The notes below the pieces were generated by a model, which did no database searches, was not told where the DNA came from, and saw only the letters and a program-made list of their open reading frames with translations. 64,000 nt of DNA from Ampelocalamus luodianensis. Its lineage: Eukaryota > Streptophyta > Magnoliopsida > Poales > Poaceae. Made by a program: the position numbers and the translations under genes. The DNA is taken from positions 10,183,840 to 10,247,839 of the forward strand of contig CM070628.1 in the NCBI GenBank assembly GCA_036346255.1, given 5' to 3'. Shown piece after piece: positions 24,385 through 36,855 of this stretch (the stretch's first letter is position 1; every line of letters starts with the position of its first letter).

Positions 24385-25830
24385 CGTGCAAGCTGCGGGC
24401 CACAATTGAGATGTTTGGACGTAACGTGCTGGCCTTTTCTGGTAAACCTGAACGCTTCGACGAGGAAGTGGCCTCTACTCGAAATCGGCAGGTGGTCCAG
24501 GTGGATCGCCACCTCCACCCTGAAATTTATCGAAAGAACCGTGCGCGCGCGAGGTGTGCGCCGTACTGGATGGGCCGCTCTGTGTTGGGCTATTTTGGTT
24601 TGCCTGGCCGCTTGGCACTGGGCCGTGTTGGAGTCATTCAGATGCGTCGTACTGAGCTTTTTTCGAGATACTGCGCTGCATCGGGTGAGACCGTGAGTTT
24701 GTTGCGCACGAGTTCTTTGGGACTGTCTACATGTAATTTGCCAGTTTTCTTCGTAAAAAATTATTATATTCTGAAAAATTATTTATAACTTTATTATATA
24801 TAAATTATAGTAAATTATTTATGTAATTTTAGTTCTTGGTCACTGTAATTATTCTTAAAAATCTTAGTAACTCGTCATCACATTATTCAAAATCTCACAT
24901 GTACTTTGAGAAGTAGAGTAAAAACAAAGACAAAAAATATTATATACCAATAAAATACGGCAATGTGATGAACCCATTATGTTTTTCACATGTACTTTGA
25001 TAGGTTAAGCAAAAACAAAAATAAAAAATAAAACTATATACTAACAAAATAAGGCAATGGGGTGAACCCGTTATATTCCGAATAAAAAATCATAATAAAT
25101 TCGGACCCAATTCATCAAATGAAAAAAGTGCAAATCTCAAAACATATCAAACGGATGAAAATTCAACTATTACGATTTTTTCTTACAGCACATCAACAAC
25201 ACAAATCTTGTAGCACATCTAACGAACAGAAAAGTAACAATTTTGACTTAAAAAAAAACTGTCAAAAATTATATAGCAATTCCCGAGTTCTTTCCTTGTC
25301 TGCTCTCCTTTTCTTCCTCCCATCCTTTCCTTCCCTTTCGATCTTACATTGTTTTTCGTGAATTTTTTTTTTTGGAAAAGCCAGACGAAGTGCGTTCCCG
25401 AGCAACCATGACCTGCCCAAGCTAACACAAAGTAGGAGCTTGGCCCAGTACGTTTCGCTATCATCACCTTGAATCGAACTTATGGAGTTGGGTGCCAAAT
25501 GCCTTCCCCTCATATATATACTTTTTTTTATGAATTTCGCCTCCTATATGATGAACTGATGAAGGCATGAAGCTTATCTTGGACCGACTATCCTCCGAGC
25601 TAGATAGGTACTGAATTTTGGTGCTACTGTACATTTCGTCGATTATAAAACATGCTAGGAGCAACTAATTGTTGGTAGTGATCATTTTTTACAAGGTCTT
25701 AAATTACAAATTGAATGGTTAACGTAAGCATATCATCGATGTTTTTTATCCAGTGAGTCATGTAAAAAAACAGTACGAACCTGCCCAGTGGCCAACTAAT
25801 GGTTTGGTACGACATCGAGCTCAAAGCTCA
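24385..25830. repeat. Dispersed duplication, copy B
   Basis: Three blocks match copy A in order and orientation: 24390-24660 to 795-915, about 25300-25370 to 2215-2280 (CTCCTTTC...TCTTACAT...TTCGTGAATT), and about 25640-25830 to 3220-3390 (GAACCTGCCCA, AATGGTTTGGTA). Copy B lacks the GAGC-rich element fragments, the tandem duplication and the LINE tail, so it looks closer to the original arrangement. Confidence 0.55.
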
Positions 25831-26059
25831 AATTTACGTATACTAATTTCTTCGCACGACAGACACAAGCAGCCCGTTTGTACCTAACTATATCAACGCG
25901 TCGCTGCCACGTAAGCGCAGTTATTTTGTAGCGTTTGTCCTATCCGCCCATCTTGTCCTACTTGGCGGTGACAAATCTAGTCATTTTGTATGCTGTCGTG
26001 ATCGTTGAGATTTCGGTAATCGTCGTCACGTTACTGACTTATAAATTAATTTATATACG

Positions 26060-26232
26060 AGCAATCACATAAAGATAATAGAAGTAGGATGAACATAAGT
26101 GTATAGAGGAGATCACGTATCTTTATTCATATGTCTGTCATTTGTACATGGGGTCCTCATATTTATAGACTAAATAAAAGAAAACCCTCTAGAGGCAGTT
26201 TAGTCTTTTACGCATAATTAGGTTTCGTAACA
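26060..26232 (-). repeat. 3' LTR block of the copia element
   Basis: It shares with 33764-33939 the series GGATGAACA, GTATAGA, GATCAC, CTTTATT, TGTCTG/CTGTCTATC, CACTTGTACATGG, CTCATATTTATAG, TTTAGTCTTTT and ATAATTAGGT. In reverse it starts TGTTACGAAACC, preceded by a purine-rich tract. Confidence 0.6.
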
Positions 26233-26539
26233 CTTTCTCTTGGGCAGTAGACAACGATATACAAATATCTTATTAAAAAACCCTTCTAAAAATCCATCGC
26301 GAAAAAGGAATGGAGAAAATAGTACATTACATTCCTAAGCTGCATTGCACTTGTTACCTCACTCAAAACTTTCTTGTGAGAAAACATCAGGAAAACTCAC
26401 CAAGAAAAAGAGTACAAAGTTTAATCTTTGGGATCTAATTTTTTAGATTTTGGGTAAATCCAAAAGATTTGATAAGGTTTATGATCTAGGGATTTACTAC
26501 CTGGACTCTGCAACTCTTTAAACCGTCGTATTCCAATAC

Positions 26540-26880
26540 CATGAATGCATCTTTGGAAATTGGATGCAGGCAGAGACCTAGTGGATAAATCAACTAGATT
26601 TTACAAGACTTTGTTTGCAGGATCTTTACCACACTATTCTTCTGGATTTTATGAGAATAGAAAAATTAGGAGCAGTGTGCTTCATGATGTTGCTATTGAC
26701 ATAATCCGTTTGCATTTGTGTAATACAAGCAGTATTATCTTCATATATAATTGAGGGAGGATTTAAGGTATCAATGCCACAATACTTCTAGATATGGTTA
26801 ATCACACGTCTAAGCCAAACACATTCAATTGAGGTTTCATATAGTGCTATAATTTCTGAGTAGTTGGTAGAAGTAACTAC
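26540..26880 (-). pseudogene. copia RNase H remnant
   Basis: Reading the minus strand, the frame contains NYSEIIALYETSIECVWLRR followed (after a stop) by YEDNTACI, then an MKHTAPNF-like stretch. These correspond to the C-terminal part of plant copia RNase H, in which the glutamate of SEI/ALYE and the aspartate of EDN are catalytic or near-catalytic. Several stops and small frame changes break it. It fixes the orientation of the whole copia element. Confidence 0.7.
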
Positions 26881-27894
26881 CAAGGTCTACATAGAAGACC
26901 ACCAAGAAATGGTTGCATGCACAAAGAAGTATAAATCCATCCTGGGATTTTACACTATAGAGATGTGACATATATCTTTATGATTTAGTAATGATCCATG
27001 CATAATCTTCATGATCTTTGCATTGTCGACTAACTGCATCTAAATTATTAAGTGGTAAAACCTTCAAAGTGAATTTAAGCAATATGCCCCCCCCTCCCCA
27101 CAACTTCTATTGAAGTCTTCTAGGCTTGACTAAGATTTTCAAAAACTCAAGTATGATGATTAGTGTTTAGCATATGCTCGCTCCCCCTGAGGACAACTTC
27201 TGTTAAAGTCTTGTTGCTCTAATGCATTTCATACATTTTTTCAAAAATGAATATAGGCAAGTATATTGTGATCAAATTAACTGGATTACCACAATGCAGA
27301 GTCTTACACTCAAATATCATATTACTCATCTGGAGATTTTAGGATAAACACTATTCGGGAGTAACATGCTTAACTTACCAAATATCACTATTCGATTGTG
27401 CAACATAAGTAGATTATCCTTGCAGAGGATATGAGATGATACTAGTTGTAAAGTCATATGCCTTTCGGATACGATTTATCAAAACCTTTCAGGGTCTTAA
27501 TATTTTGTAATTATCTCTTGATGGTTAAAGTTACAACAAATAGTCTGCTATGCAGAACTATAAAGTATGATTGTACCATTCTAGAGTAAAATATAACCAG
27601 TCTTAGTTTTGGCGTTTAAGAGAATAATTGTCAATATCACCAATGTATGTTGTACCTTTATGGTATTAGAGGAAACCACTATTCTACTAACTTCTGGTGG
27701 AAGATGCACTTTATAAGAACTTGTGTAGCGCACTTCTAGTCTTTATGTTCCTTATTTCCTTCTTTCAGGTCTTGGTGGGTCCTTGTCCATTACTAGGGGT
27801 CATATGATTATTGGTGTGATTAAGAGATCGACTCATAAGATAATTTTCTTTCAGAGAGATGCTCTTACTACAGGTAAGAGACTACTGTGTATGA

Positions 27895-27898
<4 letters not shown>

Positions 27899-27967
<69 letters not shown>
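27899..27967. repeat. (TA)n microsatellite
   Basis: About 34 uninterrupted TA units inside the decayed copia element. Confidence 0.95.
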
Positions 27968-27969
<2 letters not shown>

Positions 27970-30900
27970 AGTCTTCCAATGATCTCATCAAGGATTTTCA
28001 GAACCTATTGACTGCAAGTTTTATTTATTTGTTCATATCATTTGCCAGAATTATTATGCAACAAAACATTCTATCATTCATAATAAAAGAGTAACGGTCT
28101 CTACGGGGACCTTTGAACCATAGATTTCATCACTTCATTATATTCATAATGACCCATCAAGTCTGAACTACCAGGTTTCAAAACTTTTATTTAGCAATTA
28201 TGGTTCAACCTCATATGCTTTCATTATGTGACCCGATATGAACGCTTCAAGCGGTCGGCCATGGACTTTGGTTCCAGATTCGTGTTCTCATAGGATAAAC
28301 TTTAGCGATTGTAGAGGCAAAGTGATTGTTGATAACTTTTATCCCATATCCTCCCAATTGAGGGTATCTCAGTGTTAATCAGATCTTTGTCATTTCCCAA
28401 ACAAAAGATTCTTAGTCGTTCTGCATTCCCAACATTGTATTATGTGCACATCAAGTTGATGGGGCTTTCACCTTCGTGATGAACCTCTTCATGAGGTATT
28501 TGACTTTCAATGTGAGTTCTCTTCAGGAGAGTTAAAGGAGTGATTAATAATTGTTTTGACTAGTGTCATTAGATCTTAGACCCGCATGTGTCCCCACAGA
28601 TTTTAGATCAAGAATCAATAAGTCAATTTCGCAGACGTGGATATACTATTCAACCCAGGGTATTCCACACTTAGCGACGTATTTACTGCAAGTAAACACT
28701 GTGGTAACTTCTCTATAATTGGAAAGTATCTAGCAAAGAGTTAAACAAGGACTCCCGCTGGAACGAGCAAAATGGATGCGGCGAGAGAGTGGATCACGAG
28801 GTGCGGTCTCGGGCTCGACATACAGGAGCATAAACTAAACCTTAAGTTTATCTTGACTAGTATGTGTATCTTAGTACTAAAGATCTTTTCCTTCTGGAAA
28901 ATACGATGGTATTCGAACTTTTGAGCATTTCTCTCCTCTAATACCGAGATTCGATTTTTATTAATAACATACCATAAAATTCTCCTATCATAGGCACATA
29001 ATTGATTGAATTTTAGATCTAACATGATCTCCAACAACTGATGGTGGCCCAAATGTGTATGCTACAATGGTGATAACATATGGGGAATATTTGATTCCTC
29101 CAACACGCACTTATTTTAATAAGGGGTTTGATAATTATATGCAGTGAGCTAAACTTTTATCATTGTAGTGGCCAGAAAATTGCATGATCCTAACATTTTG
29201 TAGGATATTTCAACTTCGGGTTGGTTATTAATCTGTGACGAAGATCCCATACGGGGGTCCGAGAGTTGGCAGACTTATTCTATAGACTAGCTTTTTATTA
29301 TTTGCCTAAGTTTTTATCCAATTACGCATACCATATTTTAAATAATTTGGATCATTAAACTTTAAGTTTATAATTACAGAACATATTTTCTTATGGTTAT
29401 AAGCAGTATGTTCTAACAGCATAAAACTTCTGGATACTCTTCAGGAACATAAATACAATGTTGGAACATAAAATATTTGACCATAGTTAATCTGCACGGA
29501 AAAAAATAGATTTTCTTCTGGACTTAAAATCTAGTTGAATCATCCAAATAATATAATTATTCAACGGGAATATTTATTGTTCAACAGGAACACCACATTT
29601 AATTAATGGTGATAAATTGTATGCCTGGTTTTAATTGGTAATACTAGAATTAACATGGCCAAGTTTAGATCATTCAACAAAATCCAATAAGTCATTATAT
29701 TTTATTTTGGAAGCTATATTTTCTTCAAGCAAGTGATATGGCTTCTGGTGGTGATACAATTGTAGACCGCACTTACCAATTTATGCATATGTCATTTCGA
29801 TGCGTATGGCACGCTTCGGTGCATAGCCAACATGGCATATGTGCGACTGCGCCAAGCGGTCGTTGATTTGTCGTGTGTATTCCCGTATGTTGGTAGTTAA
29901 CATATTGCTAAAGGTACAAATCAATTGCCCTTCGTGGGCAGCAATAATTGTAGTTGTCAACAGCATGGGTATCGACAATGGCTTAAATGTCATTTTCCAT
30001 ATCAATTGGATAAGGATAATAATCATGCAATTTACTTTAATTATCTCCTAAAATAAACTAGATTAATTTATTACTTTGGACTAATTTTCTTATGGCTTTG
30101 ACCTAGGATATGCCACTGTGCCTACCATAACTTCTTATTTTGAACATTTTTCTATGCCTCTTAGCTTCCAATATCCCACATATGCCCAATTTTCTCCCCC
30201 TTTTCATGCCAATTATAAAATCCGGAGTGATAGCATACGCATCAGGTATTTGCTTGAACTCAACTTAGAGTTTTAGCAAAGATTTGCAATCATACTTCAA
30301 TAAAAGTATAATTTTGCTGGCGTGAAACCAATACAAACTATGTAACATTCTGCTTATAAAGTTCTTCAATTAAGATATCAGTGTGGTTGAGGATAGTGTT
30401 ACATAGACTAAGTCTTAGTGCTTAAGTTATTTTGTACTTATTTGAGGAATATGATGTTTTCTAGCCAAAGTGGTCCATCAGAGATCAACATATGATTAGG
30501 CTTGTTTTGGTGCTACTGAGAAAAATAGTTTCTCTTTTGCCATGTGGGCATCCATGCATTACAAGCTAGTGAATTGAGGCTTATTAGATATCAAGAGTAC
30601 ATGTCCAATATTTTATTACCAAGGCATGGCAACGTATTTTCAATTTTCAGGCATACTGTTTATAAAATTTATTCCATGCAAGATTAATTTACAACAGGTA
30701 AGTTATGCTACTAGCCATATGTTCTATTAAATAGATTTAATCAACTATTCAACAGGAGATAAGGTTTTAATATAACAATTTAGACCATTATTTTATTTAT
30801 GGCATCCGAGAAATAACAATATAATGCATAAGGTTCCAGCTCAAAGCAAAAGATAAGAGATACTCATCATGAACAAGACCAAGCTCGACAGGAGCTGAAT

Positions 30901-31979
30901 CTTTACTACTAATACGACTCATGCAGGAAAGCGACATCTTTACTAAGCTAATGGATAACTAGGAGATTTCTATGGATCTCCATAGAACATATCATAGGCT
31001 TATCGTTACCTTTGATTGCACATACTTATCAATCAAACCAGCAATTAGTAACTTCTGGTTACATAGCCTTAGTCGAGAGATAACACGTTGCAGGGCAGAG
31101 TTACACCCATTTACGAACTTCTAGTCCTAGGTATGTGTGCCATACAGGGGCAATTTAGCTTTTACAGGATGTTCTTTTAAAGAAAATCATAGTCAATGGA
31201 TCACACTTAGTCACCATGTAGTCATTCTGAATGACAGAGTAGAGGTGGTACCTCATAAACTACAAAGCATTTGCCTTTTCAGCAGCAGCAGGTTCAGGTG
31301 TGCCAACGGTAGGCTCGGCAATGGTATGACATGGAGATAAACTAAGGTGATATAGTTGCTACCATACAGGGCAAGCAAATTCTCATTTAGTGATGTCTAA
31401 CATATCCGCATAATTTATGCAATTTTCTATATGTTTACAGTTGGTAAAATATTTTAAATGCATGAAATGAGTGCAAAATAGTATAGATTAATTTTATCTA
31501 TTCAGTAGATAATTTTATACATTTCCCAAAATTTTCCCAGTATTTTTGGGATTTTTGATAATTTTTAAGGTCTAAGAGCAATATTCATAATTATTAAACC
31601 CATTAATTAATTTCCCAAAACACACAATACCAGGGAAAAAATAAACCATAAAAAATATGATGCTTCCAAGGTGTACTACATCTAAGATTTCATAAATTAT
31701 GGAAGCTCATATATCTTAGAAATTCAGTTTTTAGGATTAAATAAAAAATTTAGAATTTTCTAATTCATCATTGGAATTACAAGAAATTTTAGGGTTCAAA
31801 TTGTAAGATTCCTTCAGCCGCACATTACCCGTGCACTTCATCAAAACTTCATGGGCTTATCTGATAAAATCGAGTATATCTTAATGCCGCCGCAAAATCC
31901 AAAACTTCCAGGGGTTTGTGCAAAACAATCTTTATACCGCAAATGTTCTTGTAATTTTCTAGAAAATCGAGGGCCTTTT

Positions 31980-32520
31980 CGCAAATGTGTCATCGAACCT
32001 TTGCTCCTAGGCCTGTGAGAATTTGGGCTATGGCCAAGCATGGCCCATTAACCGGTGAGCTAGGGTTTTTAACCCTAGCTCCCGTGTGTGGTAGCGGCGC
32101 CCTCACGCGCATGCGGAGGCGAGGGGTCGTGCGGGCGGCGACTACGACCACGTGGCATGGTGGGGCCGTGAGGCGGATGGGCGATGCACGATAGCGTGCG
32201 ATAGGTGCGAGCGGCCTGCGAAGCTGGCTACGGTGGGCGCATGCAAGTGCGCAGGCGGGGCGCGGGCAGCCTGCGGAGCCGGCGGCTGTGGGAGCATGCA
32301 AGTGCACACGGTACGGCACAATAGCGTCGGTAATGGACGGACACGCAGTGGGCGTGCGGCAGCTCGCGGGCGGCCGGGGACGCACACGGCGCGGCGGAAG
32401 GCAACCTTGGGTGCTCGCGGCACGGCAAGGCGCGAGTGGGGGGGTAAGGCGCGGCAACGGCGGTGATCCTGGCGCGGTGCATTGAGCGCGACCTCAGGCG
32501 AAGGCGGTGGCGCGGCATAT
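31980..32520. other. GC-rich leader-like tract in the copia element
   Basis: This tract is GC-rich, with long frames open on both strands made of Arg/Ala/Pro/Gly-rich low-complexity sequence, so none is supported as a gene. By position it lies in the 5' leader/gag start of the minus-strand copia element. Confidence 0.4.
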
Positions 32521-32697
32521 GCCAATTTTTTTTCTCTTATATGAATAGTGATTCTTAAGAACTATTAATAGTGCTCATATGAAAAGAGATCAGTGATTCG
32601 CCGAACAAGGAAGATGATCAATGCAATACCAATCTAATTGCCAACATTTAGAATGGCATACCCGATTTGGCTATGTAGAGAGATTTGTACTGATAAC

Positions 32698-33755
32698 CAG
32701 TGGAGGACGCACCACCGATGCGCGTAGAGGCGTGTGCACCGGCTCTAGCCGCCGCGCCTGAAAAAAACCCTGCTACTACGGCGGCGCAAGCAAGAAGTCA
32801 ACTAGCCAAGAACCAAGAACAAGAAGGAAGGCCGAAAGAGGCAGTGGCAGCCAGCAGCCATGGAAGATTGGAATGGAAAGAAGCACTAAAGAAGAAGAAA
32901 GAAAAGATATTGGGCCGTTTAGGCTAAATTCTTTCCATAGTCCAATGTCATAGGGCCCAATTCGGACTTGAACCCAACTCATCGGTCTTCAAGACAGCAA
33001 GTCAGCAACTCAATCCCCAAATGGCCAAATCCAATCCCCCATTCGGCATTCCCCACTCTCCAAATCCCTAATTCTATCCTTTCACAACGTAGCTCACCTG
33101 GGGTGGGCGACCAACGGCGACAGCGGGGGCAACTAGTGAGGCGGCAAGCGGCTTGCGGCTGGCGAAGGTGCAGGCGCTGAGCAAGCGAGCCGCGAGCGCC
33201 AACGGCGATAGTGGGGGCTGGGGGAGACGCGAGCGCCAACGGCGACAGTGGGGGCTGGCCAGCTGGGGGGCTCCACGGCTCCGCCAAACGCCAGTTGGTG
33301 CCGGGGCCCGGGGCTGGGCATGTGGCCAACGGCAGCGCCGGGGGCTAGGCTGTAGGCCTGCAATGAGTCAGTGAGGGAGGCAGTCGCCAATCAGGCGGCA
33401 CTTGGCACTTCGGTAGGACGCCATGACCGCAGGTCCGCAGCCCGCAGGAGCAAGGCACCCAAGTTTCTAAGCTTCAGGAGTTAGGTGGACTGGTGGAGGC
33501 GTGGCCTTCGGGAGTTACTGAGTTAGGTGGAGCCGTGGAGGACCTGGAGGCGTGGAGCTGTTGAGGTAATCAGGTAAAGTTCCATTTGGATTTTGGAATG
33601 ATTTAAATAGCTAGAAACTTAGAAACTTGAAAATTGGAATGTTGAATTTTGATTGCATTAGACATTGAAATGTATTATGTATGTTTGGTATGGTTTTTAT
33701 CATATTAACTTTCTCCCACGAGCACCCCTCTATTTTTGTCCTGCATGCGCCACTG
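32698..33755. mobile_element. Non-autonomous hAT element in a copia LTR end
   Basis: The ends are CAGTGGAGGACGCACC and (reverse complement of the right end) CAGTGGCGCATGCAGG, matching the CAGTGGCG-type terminal repeats of plant hAT elements. The flanking 8 bp are CTGATAAC (32690-32697) and TTGATAAC (33756-33763), seven of eight identical. No transposase is present. The interior has a gene-leader-like part and three imperfect GCCAACGGCGACAGTGGGG units at about 33105-33260. It split the copia LTR end ATCAACACGTTATCA. Confidence 0.75.
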
Positions 33756-33763
33756 TTGATAAC

Positions 33764-33939
33764 GTGTTGATATGAACACAATAGGAGAAGGATGAACACA
33801 ACTGTATAGAAAAGATCACATGTCTTTATTTATCTGTCTATCACTTGTACATGGTGGGTTCTCATATTTATAGTCTAAAGAGGTGAAAAATCTCGAAAGA
33901 TGATTTAGTCTTTTGCCTATAATTAGGTGTCACTTGTCA
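33764..33939 (-). repeat. 5' LTR block of the copia element
   Basis: Partner of 26060-26232. It lies just right of the hAT insertion, and its terminal TGATAAC was duplicated by that insertion. In reverse it starts TGACAAGTGACACC. Confidence 0.6.
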
Positions 33940-34664
33940 GCATACGGCCTAACATACGGTCGGTGTCACCGAGTGAATAGAGATAGAGGGATACAGCTTA
34001 ATCAAGATTCGTCTCCTAACAGGTGCCAGCTATTGAATTCTGGTTGCTTTCACATGGAAATGGAGATGTTCATTACACTAATATTAGGGACTCATAATCC
34101 GTTTGTTTCAAGTGACAAGTGATTCTACTAAGGCCCTGTTTGGTATAGCTCCGCTCCAAGTTTTAGCGACTCCAACTCCAGCTTCATTTTGGATCCACTC
34201 TCGAGAAGTTGGAGTAGTATGAGGAGGTGTTTGGTTAGGAAGCCAACTCCACTCCATGAATGAGAATGATCCATGTAAAAAGCGAGTAACCTTGGTTCTG
34301 TGACTTGTATATTTCACGGACTTTTTTATGTTACTTGGTATTTGGTGACTAACACCAAGATTAACCGTTGTATTATCGGATTTGCAAAGCCGTTGGATAA
34401 AAATAAATTTGAGGTAAAAAAATCGTGTGCATGCACAAAAAAATCGTTAGCTCTTGTCCATCAAATGTGCATGTGAGAGTAAAAAAAAATTCGTGTGCAT
34501 GAAAAAAATGCGTTTGTTGTAGTCTGCATATCCATAAACTCAAACATATGAAGTCACCAACAGAAACTAACAAAAGTTTATAACAAAAACTAACATACGT
34601 CTCCGATAGAAATTAAATGAGAGGTCATATTATCTTTGCTAACTCATTTTCATACCATACCAAG

Positions 34665-34928
34665 TCACCAAGAAGTAGCTATGCCAGTAGCAAGCTCATC
34701 CCGAAATGTATCCATAGACCGATCATTCGATTGTGATGTTGACCCATCCAAAGCATCTTGAGAAATTGCATATTTTCGGTATCTAGAAGGAATGGTAGGC
34801 ACATAGTTAGAATCTCGGTCGCACCTACGAAAATGCCAATCCCCGCTACCATGCTCACGTATGAAGTTGTGGAGCGCCATAGTAGCCGCAACAATCATCT
34901 TTTGCTTGGCCATTGGATAGCTTGGCAT
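34665..34928 (-). pseudogene. Harbinger transposase C-terminal fragment
   Basis: The fragment reads MPSYPMAKQKMIVAATMALH and continues with an NFIREH motif, the well-conserved end of the DDE nuclease domain of plant PIF/Harbinger transposases (final acidic residue region). About 88 residues remain open, ending at a natural-looking stop. A stop lies a few codons upstream of the methionine, in a frame that also fits the family. The N-terminal two-thirds, including the first catalytic aspartates, is gone. Transcription would run towards the left terminal repeat. Confidence 0.85.
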
Positions 34929-35099
34929 CTTGAGTAGAATAGGTCACTTCATCTTGGGCACAATCACAAAAGAGCCCGAAAGAACATCTTGGGCACAATC
35001 ACAAAAGAGCCCGAAATGGTGAGGGAAAGGGGGAGAAGCGGGCGGCGACCAAACCTTCGGGGAAGAAGCCGCCGGGGAAGAAGCTGCTGTCGGGGAGGA

Positions 35100-35455
35100 T
35101 CCAGGGAGAGAGGACCGGGCCGGGGAAGAAGCAAACCAGGCCGGGGAAGAAGCCGCCTTCAGGGAGGAGCCGGGGGGAGCGCTGGGGTGGAGTCGTCGGG
35201 GTGGAGTTGCCGGGGGAGAGAGGCCGGGGTGGAGTCGCCGGGGGAGGAGCCGGGGGAGAGGCCGCGTGCACCGGGGTGGGGTCTTCGGGGAGGAGAGGTC
35301 GGGGTGGGGTCGTCGGGGGAGAGAGGCCGAGGAGAGAGGCCGCGCGCGCCGGGGTGGGGTCGTCGGGGGAGAGAGGCCGGGGTGGAGTCGCCGGGGGAGA
35401 GAAGCCGGGGTGGAGTCGCCGGGGTGGAGCCGCCGTCGCCCTGGCCGAACCCTAG
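35100..35455. repeat. GC-rich tandem repeats inside the Harbinger element
   Basis: Imperfect 27-34 bp units such as GGAGAGAGGCCGGGGTGGAG followed by TCGCCGGGG occur about ten times. All six frames are open because of composition; none is taken as a gene. Confidence 0.8.
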
Positions 35456-35774
35456 CTGAGGGGATGCGAACAGCCAGGGAAAACGGCGCAGGGATGCGAA
35501 AGGAGGAAAACGGGTGGGGGCTGCGGGTTGAGGTGAGGGTATATCAGTGGCATATTGCGGGTAATTACCTTCAACTCCTAGGGGTTTTTTGTTTGGTTGG
35601 TCCGCAGCTCCTTATTTGAAGCAAGGTTCTTTCCGCTCCCAAAATTTGCACTACAGACTGCTCTGCTCCCGATTGCTCCAACTCCAAAAAATTTGTGGAG
35701 CAACCCCGTTTGGCACAGCTTCACAAACTCCAACTATGAAGTTAGGAGTTGGAGCTGTACCAAACAGGGCCTAA

Positions 35775-36360
35775 GTGCCCATCAACTCCACAAATGATAC
35801 ATTGGACAATTGGCTGGTGATTGGATCGAATAACTAGCTACGTGGATTTCATGGGGATAATTTTATTTTTCCTACCAAGTCGTTTATGTGCTTTGTTTTT
35901 CGCCAGTGGCTCCCTTATTGACAAGTAGGTCTAGCTCAATGAGAACCTATAGAATTCTGGCATTATATTGGCAAGGCAAGGTATGCTTAGGAAGAAGTTG
36001 TTCGGTTGATAACCTGAGGCAATTCTAACAAACCATAAAACATGGTGTAAAATTGCTTTACCTTGCATGCCTTTGAGTGGTAAACACTCAAATTCAGGCA
36101 CTAGTGGACTTTAGCATGCCTAGTAAGGTCCAAACGAAGCGCGCCAAAGACCACTCTGGGACAACAACCAAACAACCTCCATGCTCACTGTACCCAGGTG
36201 ATAGAGGAAGAACAAACCAAGAAGATAGTGATGATGATAGAGGATAAAATAATATTTCTTGATGGAAAAAAATAATCTTTTTCTGCCCAAAAAGCTAGTG
36301 CGTTTTGTATCACGTCTCATCCTAATTTAAGAAACCAAAGCAAATCACCTGCAATTGGTT
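35775..36360. other. Intergenic stretch, nothing recognised
   Basis: No gene, RNA or clear element ends are visible between the Harbinger element and the MITE-like sequence that follows. Confidence 0.5.
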
Positions 36361-36428
36361 ATCATTCACTTCCTCCGCTAAGAAATATATGATGTTTTAG
36401 AAAACGTGCAGTCAAACTTTTTTAATTT

Positions 36429-36431
<3 letters not shown>

Positions 36432-36463
<32 letters not shown>
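36432..36463. repeat. (TA)16 microsatellite
   Basis: Uninterrupted TA run at the left side of the foldback. Confidence 0.95.
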
Positions 36464-36468
<5 letters not shown>

Positions 36469-36505
36469 CCGTTTCGTACTCCCGGGAGTATGTACTTCCA
36501 CTTCC

Positions 36506-36793
36506 AATATACCACTTAAACGGATATATTATACTTCTTTATCATTTTCAGTATACTTGAATACTAATTATAAGATACTTCAATGTGATTTGATCGGAAA
36601 ATTTTCATTAGAGCTCTTTATTTTTGCTATATACCCTTTTTCATACATAAAAGAAGTGTATACATGGATTTTTGTATAAAAAGTGGATTTTCGTGAAATT
36701 TTTCATGGAACTCACTTTGGGTATCTTATAATTATTATTGGAGTATACTCAAATTGATAAAGAGGTATCATCATACAATTTAAGTGGTATATA
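36506..36793. mobile_element. Foldback (long inverted repeat) element
   Basis: 36506-36578 and 36721-36793 are imperfect inverted repeats of about 73 bp (ATATACCACTTAA ... TAATTATAAGATAC and its complement) separated by about 140 bp. Similarity appears to continue outward for some 20 bp (GAGTATGTACTTCC versus GGTATAGATCCC in reverse). It is flanked by TA runs, compatible with a TA target. A transcript could form a long hairpin. Confidence 0.65.
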
Positions 36794-36851
36794 TGAGAGG
36801 TGGGATCTATACCATTCTCTCTACTCTCTCTCAAGAGTCTCTATACCATTT

Positions 36852-36855
<4 letters not shown>

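Larger units (their letters stand above)
26060..33939 (-). mobile_element. Decayed Ty1/copia element, minus strand
   Basis: Related LTR-like blocks lie at both ends (26060-26232 and 33764-33939), each ending in a CA that corresponds to the LTR start in reverse. Adjacent to the left LTR, AGAGAAAG read in reverse is polypurine. Near 26540-26880 the minus strand encodes an eroded copia RNase H. The rest (27000-32640) has no intact frame and many stops. The right LTR terminus was split by a hAT insertion. Exact outer edges and the target duplication were not determined. 31980-32520 is a GC-rich leader-like tract. Confidence 0.6.
34132..35771. mobile_element. PIF/Harbinger element, internally deleted
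   Basis: It begins GGCCCTGTTTGGTATAGCTCC and ends GGAGCTGTACCAAACAGGGCC, near-perfect terminal inverted repeats. A TAA lies on each side (34129-34131 and 35772-35774), the 3 bp target duplication of this superfamily. It retains only the 3' end of a transposase gene and has a GC-rich tandem-repeat block where the rest should be. It cannot move without a transposase supplied elsewhere. Confidence 0.9.

Noticed and set aside
31990..32525. Minus-strand Pro/Ala/Arg-rich open frames
   Set aside because: They arise from base composition in a retrotransposon leader; both strands are open and no domain is seen.
26060..33939. An intact copia polyprotein
   Set aside because: Only scattered RNase H motifs are visible and are broken by stops. 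No continuous frame longer than about 100 codons has copia features.
34989..35619. Long Gly/Arg-rich open frames in the Harbinger interior
   Set aside because: Several frames are open at once because the DNA is a GC-rich tandem repeat. No conserved domain is visible.
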